Assembly: GCA_965153455.1 (NCBI GenBank)
Contig: OZ234500.1
Location: 17,111,579 to 17,175,578, forward strand
Source of the DNA: Sphagnum compactum
Taxonomy: Eukaryota > Bryophyta > Sphagnopsida > Sphagnales
DNA length: 64,000 bases
Reading direction: 5' to 3'
The position numbers were made by a program, and so were the translations under genes. Of this stretch, positions 10,889-23,308 are shown piece by piece. The notes under the pieces are model-generated. The model worked only from the letters and a program-made list of their open reading frames with translations. It was not told the DNA's origin and searched no databases. The first letter of the stretch is position 1, and each line of letters begins with the position of its first letter.

Positions 10889-13800
10889 CACCTTCCAAGC
10901 TCCACGCTGGATTATGTTGAGACGGTTGTGATAAGGGACGTTCAACCCAGTGTTGTTTGGTTCTTAATTTTGAAGTGAACTTTGGTTTTAGTTTTTAGTT
11001 TTTTTTTCCCCAATGAACCATTTGGTACAGGTTTGAGGATGATTTTTTATATTTGCAAAACCTTTAGTTCTGGAAACCTTCCAAGAATTTGGAGCTTTTT
11101 CTAAATTAAGAATCAATTCGATTTCATTTATATTGCACCAATAGAAATTTAATAACTTACATAAATATGTACACACACTCATGAGGAGTGAGCTATTAAT
11201 GCAGGAAAAAAATTGAGAAATAATGCAAGAAAATATTACATCAATTTCTACAAATTTCTTTTGAGTTCATTGAATATTTTAGCAAGTATGTTGTAACATC
11301 AAATGAACAATCACAAACATTGTATAACAAAATCCATGATTTGTATTCAAATCAGACTCATTCAATTTCATATTTATATCCATAATATATGTCTTTCACT
11401 AGTTATAAATCTTATACTAAATTTAATCTAATTTTTTTTTCCCTGTGCAAAAGTCTTTTAAATATTCAAATAATCGTCGTTTCAAAATATCCCATTTAAA
11501 AAAATTGTAATTCTTTACAACTTTTTTGAATATTAAATTGATTATTTAATTTCAAAATTTTCAAATAAGTTTTTTATTTAATAATGAAATTTAAAAGTCC
11601 AAATTCTATTGGAATGGAAAAATAAATATTATGATTTTTTATTTAATGTTCCACAAATTTTAATGTTCAACTTTATGACAATATTTTTAGAATTTTCAAA
11701 ATTCTAAGTTTACAATCTTGCTAAGCTAAATTAAAATAGGCTAACTATTATTACCTTTATATCAGTAATAAGTGACATTAATTATTAGTTACGTTAGATA
11801 GATTGGGCATACACTTAATGGCATCATACATAATATAAATTACATTTTTATCATAATTTTCATAACATTAAAATATTATGTGTATAAAAGGTATAAAATT
11901 CCACAAAAATATTAATTATATAACATTATTTGATATGTTTTAGTTTAGAATATAATTTTAAAAAATAGTATAAATTAAAAATCGCAAAATTAATTTTAAA
12001 TTATGATTGATTGTGGAATATTATGTTTGAAGAAATTTTATATATTGAATCTAAATTTTAAAAATAAATGAAATGATGATATAGTTTTACATCAGATTTT
12101 TAGATATAATTTTAAATTAATATTGGTTTCAAATTTGGGAGATTTATCATTTTTTTATTATGATGTTAATCGAAAAGTATTTTCCATTAACAAATCATGT
12201 GCTTGAGTTCTTTCTTTAAAAGAATTGTCATTGAAATTTTATTAAATGTGGAAATCAAAGTGTTTTTTTGTTGAAATCAGTTAAAGTTTTTATTAAAAAA
12301 TTATAAAATGTGTGCATCATTGAAAAAAATCAAGATGAACTTTTAATTCCATTGTATGGACAAAATATCAATAAAATATGAAATATAATAAGCATTAAGA
12401 TTTGATAATATAACTTTTAATCAAATATTAGTTTTAAAATTGGGAAATGTATCGTTTATTTATTATTATGCAAGCCATAAATTTTCTTGTTTCATTCAAA
12501 AATCATGTACTTGAGTTTTTCACCATAAATAATGGATATTGAAATCTTATTAAACAAGGAAATTCAAGTGTTATTTTGTTAAAATGAATTTACATTTTTA
12601 AAGGAAAAAAAAAAATGTATGCATGATTGAAAAAAAATTAAAATGAACTTTCAACTTTATCATTTGGACAAAATATTGATTAAAAAAATCAAATTAAAAA
12701 ATTGACATTTGTGCAACATTTGAAATAAAATATGGGTTAAATAAAATGCACCCATTTATGGTTTCATAACAAGTGAAGTGGTTTGGTGGTAAAGGAGTTG
12801 GTTTCCATTTTTAAGGTCCAAAGACCAACATTCACAAATGACATGGTTTAGTGGTCAATCATGATTTGTTGACCAAATATTCTCTAGGGGTTATTTAGCC
12901 TAGGTGGCCTACATAGGCTATTGAAACTAGGTTTTTAGCCTAGCTTAAATAGAAATAAGTATCAACAATTCATAGGCTGAAAATAATGCAACTATATAAT
13001 ATGTATTATATCAATAGTTTTTATTTAAATATTCCTATATATATATATAATCTACAATTTAATGTTTTTCATGACTATGTAATCACAAATGCACTTGTAA
13101 CATTATGTGACTACTAATTTGATTACCATGCCACGTGGTGTTTTTTATGACTAGTTGTCTTATGGCATTTGTCCAAAATGACTATATGCATTTTCCACCT
13201 CATGTGTCCATTACAATTAAAGTGTAATTGAATATTAATGGTTAATTTGCAAATTTCTTCTAGTGAAAGTATGTTTAGAAAAACCTATACACACAAATCA
13301 AATTTTAGCAGCTATTATATTTATCAATAATAATTTAGCTTCTATGACATGTTTTTCTTTTCCTACTTCTACAACATTTTCCACCATTTTTAGTTCTATA
13401 AATATTGTTTGTTCAACTTTTGCATTCTGCTCATGTACAAATTTTCCTTTCAAGACCTCTATGGTCTTCAACTTAGAACATTATGTTTATTTAGTTTTGT
13501 TTTTGGATTTATCTTTTTTCAAAGATATTTATCTTATAACCTTTGCTATTGGGTTTAGAATAAATTTACTTTCAATTTTTTTCCTATGAACAAACAAAGG
13601 AAAAACCTTTATTAGGCTTTAAAATTCTCTCAAAGCTAATGAAATTATGACCAAATAAAGGTTTGATTCAAGGTTCACAAAGTACACAATAAAATCCTCC
13701 TTGCTTTTATGTTTGATTTTATAATTAATGCAAGGTTGATTATCAAATGCCACCATATAATTATAATTATAATAGTAATAACTAACATTTTTGTTTGTCA

Positions 13801-16790
13801 GTGAAAGCAAGTGGCATTTGTTATAAATACTTTCAAAGCATGATGCTTCAATTGGGATCACAAGGGTTCCAACCACCTACAAGGACATATTTAATAGCTT
13901 TAGTTTTAAACCTAAAGTATTTTCTTCCTAAGTTTATCAACATAATAAAACGTAGGCCATTAACTATGTAAGAATGAATGATTTGTCGATTCCCCATAGA
14001 TACTAATCACACCATTTCCAAGGTCTTCAATCATTCCAAATTATCTATGTGCATGAACTTTGCAATGGAATGAAATTTGACAAAACGTAAAGACAATGGA
14101 AACTAATTGATGGGTTCAATAACAATAGTAGCCCCAACTTTCAAAATAAATTCTCAATCCCCCTTTTCAAATTTGTTCTTGAATGTCCTCACAAAATTCA
14201 TAATCTCTACAAAAGACCCAACATTTAGCCGAACATTGTTGAAAAGAAAATGTAGTGACAAAGTTGGACCCGGCAATTATACTAATTATCATATAACTTA
14301 CAACATTACTTAGATTATAGTGGGTATATTTATAACCATTACCAACCATCTCATAAGACCCAAGCGAACTTAGATAATAACCTTCAAAAGATGCACCCAA
14401 CATTTGTTGTTGGACATCCATAATACCAACAACATTCAAAGATGGAGTTCTTTTCTTACTTGGGCTTATAACAAATTGTGCCATAACAACACAAAACATT
14501 AAAAAGACCAAAAGGTTATGTAGGAAGTCACAACATTGCACACAACAACAAACAACAAACAAAAATAAAACAAAATACACAAATCTTGCACACCTACAAT
14601 AAATTGCTCCAAATTGTTGAAAATCCAAAATGAACACAAGGCTAAAAAAAAAAGATCAAGTGAAAAACACCAAACTTTTTATACTATTTGGTGTTAGGTT
14701 TTAACCCCTATGGACCTATGCCATTAGGGTTGAATTTTTAGGTTTGCAAATTGGGGTTAAAAAAATTATAGCTCAATTTTTATGGCTAACCTTAGAGCTA
14801 GTTAAAAACCTAGGGTTTAACTTTTATGACTAACCCAAAACCTGGAAATCACAACACATGTCTACAAATCATAATTTTATATTAATGACATTTGCCATAA
14901 ACATCACAAAATGAATTGCATATTGACAAATGTTCAACTAGTAATTAAACCAACTACACATGTTAACAAACCTTATATTCAACAACAATTATATTAGCTA
15001 CAAATATTACTTCTCTTTTATACAAGATTGGAAAATTCACAAATATCCAAATATTTATAGTATTCAGAATGTATATATATTATCTAGAAATTCATTTAAT
15101 TTCAATTTATTCAACAAAACATGACATATGACCAATACATGATGACTAAATGATAAATTCAAAAATGTAAACATAAGATACAATGTTGTTTATCAATACA
15201 AATTGATGAAAATTTTCCTTTCACACAAATTCATCCACAAGTCTTCAGAACAATTTAACTTCAAGGATTTCCTACACGTTATAGTTTTTATTGTCATGTT
15301 TTGCTTCCATAAGAACAACATTCAATACATGTTTTGCATTTTGTTGTCTTGGCTTGCCTCCACAAAAGCAACATTATGTGTATAATGCCAAGATCGTGTA
15401 AATACAACCATAGCAACATTTCACAAAAATCATTCAATGCCCCACATTAAAAAAACACGAAAATAAGAAAATCACAACACCATTAATTTTACTGTTGCTA
15501 CAAAACTTGGAAGTAGTTTATTAAAGAGCAGAAAAGAACCATGATCACAACAAAAAGAAATTTAAAAAATATTGATGTGTGATGGCTTATAATGCACTAC
15601 CTCTCAATGCAAAAGCACATAAAACCTTAGTTCATATCACACATTAGTGTGATGCAATCTGTATTTGACTACTAAGCACCACATGCGGTTCAAACAAAGA
15701 ATTCCAAGCAAGAAATCACCCCCTAAATCCATGTTAAATACAAAGTTTTAGAGAAGGAAACCAATTTTTGTTTTATGGAATTCTAAGTAGGATGAAACCT
15801 TTTTTTGGAAAAAAAAAAGGAAACTTTAGAGAGGTGGTGGGTTTATAAAAGTTAGGAGCAAGATGAAGAACTTAATATGATTAAAGAACCAACTTCATCA
15901 TATCTGTAATAATTTTTAATCCATCAAAAAGCCCTATTCATACATTTAGTTCATCTCCTCCCTATTAGTAGTTCCAATAGAAAAACCAACACAAATCAAC
16001 CAATGAGGTTTACTTGAGCTTTGAACTTAAAATCCAACACAACATTGTTTGTAATGAACATCCATGATGCAACAAGAAAGCAAGCATGAGATACTTCAAA
16101 GTGAGAGAACCACCTAATAGAATGCGTTGTCATCCTTTACCCTATGCATTTTCAAAATAGACCTTATATTTAATGAATGAAGATTTTTCATCAACAAAAA
16201 AAATAACAATTTTTTTTCATCCACCATTGTTAAAACCGATATTTTAAAATAAAACTTCCAATATTTTGAAAATGAATATTTAAAATAAGATTTAACAAAA
16301 ACTAATCCTTGTTCCTGGAGGTAGGGCCCAACAAACCCCAATGTTAGCAAACATGCCACTAAATTTTGCGACACCAAGTTTGAATAAATAAATAAATAAC
16401 TAGTTTGCATTTTCACAAAACATTTTGCCTATTGTTGCAAATCCCAGTGCCTGATTCTTAGATCAAGTAGTGTTTCTATGTATTAGCACTACTGTTGCCC
16501 AATTTCACATCATATTTTGGTTTTTAGTCTAATTCTGTGGCCCACGGATACTAGGTTTTCATTGCAAAAATTGGAACTAGACCTAAACCAACACCCTACT
16601 AGAACCAAATGACATGCCCCTTTCACTCATCCTCGTGCTCTTGTGCCCCCAAGCTCCACACACCTTTTAACACCTAACTCCTATCAACCTACGCATCTTG
16701 CGACACATCGGGTTGGCACAAAGTCTTCCAACTTTTTTTGGATTTGATACGCCTCCCTATAATAGCTGAGCTAAGACAAGCTAGGACTTA
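10889..16790. other. AT-rich intergenic DNA, no convincing gene
   Basis: About 5.9 kb of strongly AT-rich sequence with long A and T runs and short chance reading frames. No domain, splice-linked exon or RNA gene was recognised. One internal segment (about 12710-12985) is related to part of the CACTA element in the palindrome and is listed separately. Confidence 0.6.
12710..12985 (+). repeat. Diverged relative of an internal CACTA segment
   Basis: This segment follows the same order as 30955-31245 in the palindrome: CATAACAAGTGA, then a GGTGGTAAAGG / GATGGTAAAGG stretch, GTTGACC, ATATTCTC, GTGGCCTAC and CTAGGTTTTTA(G/A)CCTAGC. Similarity is clear but far below that between the palindrome arms. 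No CACTA termini or minisatellite are evident beside it, so it is either an old fragment of the same family or a separate repeat that the CACTA element carries. Confidence 0.5.
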
Positions 16791-16854
16791 GTCTAATGGG
16801 GACCCTTTCACAGGAGCCAACTCCCCAGACAACTCGGGCACAGTGAACCAACAA

Positions 16855-17085
16855 CCCCATCCACTGGATGCCTGTTATTGCTCAGTTGTGGATGAACCTC
16901 AACTGAGTTAATATGTGGTTTCACCTTGGTAAGCAGTTTTGTAGGAAATATATAGGTAGATAGGTAGGAAAATAGGAAACTACTAGGTAAGTAGATGGTT
17001 TATTCATAGGTAATGGCTGTTTTTATTACCTACTAACAACGTACTTGTGGGTTCTTAGCAGGGAGGTAGAGAGAAAACCAGCTGA
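16855..17085 (+). repeat. Direct repeat, copy 1 (pair with 17841-18095)
   Basis: The block begins CATCCACTGGATGC, passes through CTCAGTTGTGGATG, AACCTCAACTGAGTTAATAT and CTACTAGGTA, and ends near CTACTTGTGGGTT. The same order recurs 986 bases downstream with moderate divergence. Two diverged direct repeats separated by about 750 bases could be the ends of a small LTR (TRIM-like) element, but I see no primer-binding site or clear TG...CA boundaries. Confidence 0.55.
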
Positions 17086-17840
17086 CCTAACCAGCATGGG
17101 AACTCAACAGGAAACTATTTCGTGACCACTTACCATTCATCTTTCATGGTGCAGTGGTGGGTCCTGATTCACTGTGGCCAGACAACTCCAAGTTGTTCCA
17201 AGAAACAACAATTAATGGATGTCTCCAGACCACACAAAACCAACTGTTTGGAGACGAAACAACTTAGAAGATTAACTTCCCATGGTGCCATGGCGGTCAA
17301 GCACAAGGCCCACCTTGAATGAGATGAGCTTGTTCGAAGGGGCATGTTTCCAGACATTGGACGCAAGCCTTTTGTTGGTTTTGCCCTTCATGCTAGAGAC
17401 ACTACCAACCACCCAAAAAGGGCAGGTATTACTGTTCACATGTAATATCGGTACCGATGATTCTTGTAGGGCAACATGCATTAATTAAAATTACAAAGCT
17501 TGCTCACTCGCCAATAAAAACATACTGCACTATGAGGGTTGTCAAAAGTCAGGACAGTCAGCACTGCATGCCAAGCCTCAACAACAAAGTGAATCCTTCA
17601 AAACGATCTCATGTATGATGATTCTCTCTCATTTAAGTGGGTTTATTAGTGTTCCAGGTCTGACAATTGGCATCATAACAACAAGTGGCTTGACAGGTCC
17701 ATTTTGAGAAGGCTTGTTGCATAGGATGCGTTCAATGCAGCACACCCATTGAGTAGCTTGTCACCTTCTGAGCGACTGCAAACCTCCAGCTTCTATAAAG
17801 CTAGCCTACAGGAGCCAGAGTAAACTATCACCCACCAGTG

Positions 17841-18095
17841 CACCATCCACTGGATGCATCTTATTACTCAGTTGTGGATGGAACCTCAACTGAGTTAATA
17901 TTTGGTTTCATCTGGGGAATCAAATTTGTAGGAAATAGGTCTCATGTACAGGTAGATAGGGAGAAAATAGGTAACTACTAGGTATGTGGATAGTGTATAC
18001 AAGTCAAGGGCTGTTTTTATACCTGTCTACTAACAACCTACTTGTGGGTTGTCATGCCGGTTGTTAGTAGGTATGTAGAAAACAGGCAACTTAGC
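17841..18095 (+). repeat. Direct repeat, copy 2 (pair with 16855-17085)
   Basis: Second copy of the block at 16855-17085, sharing CATCCACTGGATGC, AACCTCAACTGAGTTAATAT and the CTACTTGTGGGTT end. It lies about 220 bases outside the left edge of the giant palindrome. The 750 bases between the two copies contain no recognisable gene. Confidence 0.55.
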
Positions 18096-18129
18096 TAACC
18101 CCTATGGTTACCTAACGAACTGGAACCCA

Positions 18130-18168
18130 ACATTCAATGTACCGGCTACAATATTAAGGAATTCTTTG
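18130..18168 (+). repeat. 39-bp sequence identical to one inside both palindrome arms
   Basis: These 39 bases match 26762-26800 exactly and, inverted, 25229-25267. The match begins ACATTCAATGTACCGGCTAC and stops abruptly on both sides. It lies 150 bases outside the palindrome's left edge, which suggests a templated or filler insertion, or a short conserved repeat. Confidence 0.8.
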
Positions 18169-18396
18169 TTATGTGAAAATTAATCCAGGTGCTTGAAATC
18201 ATCATTAAGTGTTCCTCCAGACTTTTAACATCCAAATTATATTAATAATGAATGCATGTTTGAAAGCACTTTTTGGAGGATTGTGAAGCCTCCCACATTA
18301 GGTCCATGCTGGGGAGGTTACTTCCATTTCATTCCAAACAAAAACCCAAAAAATATAGGGTTCAACTTATTGGAGTTTAACAAATATATAGTTTAC

Positions 18397-18624
18397 TTAA
18401 TTTATGCAAATTCGATGTCTATAATTTATTATTGAAGTACAATTTTTTTCGTTATTTCTTAGCATATCAAAAAATATTTTTCCATTTGAAGTGCTTGCCA
18501 AGATATACAGGGAGTGGCCTCCCCATGGGTCCACGAGGATTAAGTTGAATTTGTTGGCAAATAGCTCAATCTGTTGTATAACATGTCTAGCCCTTTCATG
18601 GGTGTCATTAAAGGTGTTTAAATA
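18397..18624 (-). pseudogene. Probable hAT-type (DUF659) transposase remnant, left arm
   Basis: Mirror image of 33405-33632. The minus strand has about 75 open codons without a good start and contains FNLILVDPWGGHSLYILAST followed by SNGKIFF. This resembles the DGW(T/S)...NxLxS(S/T)xGxxF core of the DUF659 domain of plant hAT-like transposases, recalled by eye only. The catalytic-domain remainder is not seen beside it. Confidence 0.4.
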
Positions 18625-19158
18625 TCACAAATTTTAATTGAATCTTTGGTGACATGAAAATTGCATTTTAAAGGCAATAGATCCTAAAAACATTTGCCTT
18701 TCAATGCCTTTGGAGAGGGTAAGAAGCCACATTTTCAAGCTAAACCACAATTTGTTGGATGTGATTGCGCAATTCATTTGTGCAATCATGCATTTCTAAA
18801 GGTGGTTCTTTCTCTACTAGCTAAAGAATTTGAGGCTGAACCAGTATACATATATGACAACTTATATTATTTAAGAAAACACCAAAATTCCAACTAAACC
18901 ATAACTTGCACCATAACAAAATAAAATTAGACATATAAAAATTTAATTAGAATAGACCCTTCAAACTAAATGAAGTAAGGAGAATGCATTGAACCCTTTC
19001 CTATGACAGGCACTAGTTTTTGCTTTGTGGCCAATGTGTCTGCCTTTTTAATTCCTGAATGATTTGCCAAGCTCTCCAATGCATGCCCAGCTAAATTAAT
19101 CATTGGTACTGAGTGCAAAAAAGGCTCCAAGCCAAACTTGCCACATTAACAGTGTTTT

Positions 19159-19224
19159 CAATGCCAATTTTGTGATGTAGGCAAAGTGGGGATCGGCCAA
19201 ATCTGGCTATAGACCAGATATGAA
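19159..19224 (+). repeat. Degenerate 60-bp motif, first of three in the left arm
   Basis: The motif CCAATTTTGTGATGTA...AAGTGG...CCAAATCTGGCTATAGACCAG recurs at about 20156-20232 and, in shorter form, at about 23830-23884, with mirrored copies in the right arm. It is a direct, diverged repeat within otherwise different sequence, so it is probably a fragment of a transposable-element family that seeded this region. Confidence 0.45.
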
Positions 19225-20495
19225 AGTTAGCAAAGAAAAACCCAGGATTTTTATTTTATGGGACAAAATTGAGGTGCTATTGGGAACATGTTGGGGAATG
19301 TATTTGGGAATGCATCGTTCAAGCCACTTCTTGCATTGATGACAAATGTCAGGCCTAGTACACTGACCCGTCCAAAGGACACACATGTATCATCACACAT
19401 TGACAGGCCCATCAGGTCTGTTGTACCTGCGAGCCCAGCTCATTCACTTTGTTGCAAATGCTTTCCCTTGCCATGTTGTACTGACTCTCCTGAGCTTTCA
19501 TCACCCTCATTCAGTATGCTTCTAGTGGCAAATGGCAAGCTCTTCAATGCTAAATAGTGAATGGAAAGTACAACGGGACGCGGCAGCTTACAAGAGAATG
19601 CAGATCTTTACTTCATCACAAACTGCAGATCACGAGATGGCACTAAGGTAGGTTGGTCATATCAAATTTAGTGAAAGTAACAGAACACATGAGTCGTTAA
19701 AGGCATAGAACATATATGACAATGTTGAGTAGACATACGTCAGACATAATTTAGAACTTTTATTTGAGCAACAGATGGGCTTTCTTTTTCACCATGGTGC
19801 CAGCCTAGGTGTTCCTTCACCAGAAAGGAGTCTTCAAGTGATCAAGCCAGCATAAATCTCCGAGTCAACTTACATGTATTCAATTTTAATCTATCCCTTG
19901 ACTGGTCTTTTCCTGGTTGGCCTTTGTGTGACAGGTTGAAGGTTATTTCATACTTTCAATTCATGAATTCAAGTTCTTTTTTCCTCCTTTATGATCCAAT
20001 GGCTTTTCACAGGCTTATTTCATCTAAACATAACTCATTGATTAAATTTTCAGGGGGTACCTAGTAAGCTGCTCAATGCCTGTTTTGCATCCAAAAAGTA
20101 TCATCACCAGCAAGCTTACAAAGTAACAATGGTTTTCTTCGTTTTTCGTTTTTTCCCCCAATTTTGTGATGTACCTGAAGTGGGCATCATAAGAAGATTT
20201 TGCCAAATTTGGCTTTAAACCAGGTAATAGAGGGAAAAAACATTGTGAATCCCTCTGTATTCTTGCCTGCCTTCTGCAACCTACTATAGACAACTGGCTA
20301 TTTACAGAATATTAAAACAAAAAATCTGGCGAATTTGTGCTATTCATTTCGTAATTTAAAATCTTTCCACAGGATGAAATGTGATTTTCAGATTCAAACA
20401 TGGTGGAAATTCGCCAAAAGAAATCATTGCAAAGGATGGAATACCTTTGGAATAATTGCACACCCCGTTGTAGATGGCTAATTAGCTTGAGAACA

Positions 20496-22607
20496 CACTA
20501 CTAGGAAATGCGTCCTAGTTCACTATGGGTTTCACTAAATTTTTGAGTGAATTTGGACAATTTCACTAGGTGAAATTGTTTAACCCCCTAGTGAACGGGG
20601 ACCAGTTGCTACGGACAATGACTTGTTTCACTAGTAACTAGTGAAACAAGGTTATTCTCAAGTGAAATACAAATTTTACCAAACCATTCACTTGCTAGTT
20701 AATTAACTAACCAGTATGGAAATTAATTAAATTTTAATTATTTAATATATAATACTACTGATAATTTCATGATTTTTAAAGCCTATTATTTATTAACACG
20801 TGTCACTACTTACGCTAGGTTAAAAACCTAGTCTACGTAGGTAAGTAGGCCACATAATCAACCTAGGCACCTAACCTAGGAATTCGATAGGAGAATATTC
20901 GGTCAACATACCATGTTGACCATACACAACACCACCCATGAGGTTTGATCCTTTGACCTTTGGAATGGAGGCAAACACCTTTACCATCAAAACACCTCAC
21001 TTGTTATGATAATATGTTACATTACATTCTATTTATCAAATACTTCATTTTGAACATTACAAAAATATAAACTTTGAAAATTGGCAATCCTAAGCAATTA
21101 CAATATATGGCTATTGGTTGTTTTTTTATTAGTGCTATTGGTGGTTATTAATGGCTATTGGTACCTATTCTATTTGTGACTATCAATGTTTTTTAGTGGT
21201 TATTCTATTAATGACCATTAGTAGTTATTCTATTGGTGGTTATTCTATTAATGGCTACTGGTGGCTATTCTATTAATAGCTATTCGTGATTAATGTATTA
21301 ATGGTTATTGGTGGTTATTCTATTAATGGCTATTGGTGGCTATTTTATTAATGGTTATTCGTGAATAATTTATTGATGGATATTGGTGCCTATTTTATTA
21401 ATGGTTATTGGTGGCTAATATATTAATGGTTATTTATGATTAATCTATTAATGGCTATTGGTGGCTAATCTATTAATGGCTACTGGTGGCTATTCTATTA
21501 ATGGTTACTGGTGGCTATTCTATTAATGGTTACTGGTGGCTATTCTATTAATGGCTATTGGTGGCTATTTTATTAATGGCTATTGGTGGTTATTTTATTA
21601 ATGGATATTCATGATTATTCTATTAATGGATATTGGTGGCTATTCTATTAATGGCTATTGGTGGCTAATCTATTAATGACTATTTGTGATTAATTTATTA
21701 ATGGAAATTGGTGGCTATTCTATTAATGGTTATTAGTGGCTATTCTATTAATGGTTATTCGTGATTAATCTATTAATGGCTATTGGTGGATATTCTATTA
21801 ATGGCTATTGGTGGTTATTATATTAATGGCTATTGTGATTATTTTATTAATGGCTATTGGTGGTTTTTTTATTAGTGGTTATTGACGACTATTTTATTAT
21901 GGTTATTAATGGTTATTGTATTATAAATTATTGTTTGATATTCTACGTTATAATATCATAGGCTATTGGTAGTTATTATATTGTAGGGTATTTAATTTTT
22001 TTTTTTCATAGGTTATTATTTTCTATTTTAAGTTATTTTTACCTTAGGCCATTATATTTTGTTTTAGATTATTTTAAAGTTATTATGCTTAGGATAAAAT
22101 CATTTATAATAACATTAAATAAAATGACCTTGAATAATTTAAAATATAACTTGAAATAACATACATTAATTTAAAATAAATAACCTAAGGTATAGTTTAA
22201 AGTTAGTTGAATAATTTAATTTTAAATAATTAAAAAGCTTATAATAAACTAGTTAAGATATTTTAAGGTAAAATAACATATAATAATTTAGGGTACAATA
22301 ATTTATAATAGCCTATAATAGTATAAAATATAAGTTAGAATAACTAAAATAACTTAAAATAATATAAGGTATATCATAAAGTAACATAGATAGAATATTT
22401 TAAAAAACATAGAAATAAATCTATTTGCTATAGTAAATTATAATAATGAATTATGTTAACTAGAAATGAAACATGATGTTTACATAGTGATATTATAATG
22501 AAATAACTTTCACTAGGTGAAATCAGTAAAATGCAATGAAGTTATTTCACTTTTAAGGTCCCATAGCGATTTAAGCTAGTAAACTACACCCCACTTTGGT
22601 AGTAGTG
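20496..22607 (+). mobile_element. Non-autonomous CACTA transposon, left-arm copy (2,112 bp)
   Basis: The element starts CACTACTAGG and ends TAGTAGTG, so both ends read CACTACTA inwards. It is flanked by the 3-bp duplication ACA (20493-20495 and 22608-22610), as expected for CACTA (En/Spm) elements. Subterminal motifs of the type TTTCACTAGGTGAAAT occur near both ends. No transposase frame is present, and much of the interior is a 25-bp minisatellite. It is mirrored exactly at 29422-31533. Confidence 0.85.
21110..21925 (+). repeat. 25-bp minisatellite inside the CACTA element, left copy
   Basis: About 30 head-to-tail variants of a 25-base unit built from CTATTAATGG, CTATTGGTGG and CTATT. Units vary by substitutions (TGGTTACTGG, TATTCGTGAT) and edge copies are degenerate. 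Sequence beyond it, to about 22450, is a looser TTATTATA-rich decay of similar composition. It has no coding meaning that I can see. Confidence 0.9.
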
Positions 22608-23308
22608 ACACAAGAACAAAAGAGTGCATCTTGTTACTTGTAAGTAAGCCTTGGTTTTATTGCAAACTTTAGACTCTGTACACTGATTACTCACCAACAT
22701 AGTTGTTAGATTACTTTGCATTTTGTGTTCAAACCCAACCTTTTTACAGGCTCATGGTTGCAGTCAGTTTTTTCCAACAAATTTTTACATTTTTTCTGAA
22801 TAAAAGTTGGGAAATTTTTGGAAATCTTCGGTTTTCTCGTGTAAATTTGAATCATTTTCTGGTTTTTGGAAAATTTCACCAAATTTCTGGTTATGACAAA
22901 ATTAAAAATTCAAACTCTGTTCATGATTGCCATGACTTTTGTTCAACAAACTTTGAGGATTTTTTGGTAGAAAACTTGGGAATGTTTTAGGAAATATGGG
23001 TTTTCTAGTGTGAATGACGTATTTTCTAGTTGTTTGGAAAATTTGCAAACTTTTCAATATCACAAAATTCAAAAAAGAAGCTGTGCTCACCAATCCAGCT
23101 TTCCTGGACAGGTAATAACTAATAATTTTGCAAGCTCTAATTCCACATGTGGTGCATGAAAAGCATTGTCTAAAGCAAGCTGCCAAGAGAATGCATCTCA
23201 TTGTACTAACTCATTTACTCCAGCACGCAGTTGTTGGTCGGTACAAATGAAAATGCAGTAAAATATAACTGAATACATCTTTTAAGCCACATATTAGTAT
23301 TATTTCCA

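Noticed and set aside
13263-13589. 108-codon plus-strand open frame rich in Phe, Ser and Thr
   Set aside because: AT-driven composition, no domain, no neighbouring exons.
14167-14637. 156-codon minus-strand open frame
   Set aside because: The first half is Phe/Val/Cys-rich from ACAACA and AAAAC repeats and the region is AT-rich background without exon signals.
21110-21925. The 25-bp repeat array as a possible CRISPR array
   Set aside because: Units are head-to-tail without unique spacers, and the context is a eukaryotic CACTA element.
22703-23201. Overlapping opposite-strand open frames in the left arm
   Set aside because: Phe/Asn/Lys-rich products of AT-rich DNA repeating the motif TTTGGAAAATTT; no domain.
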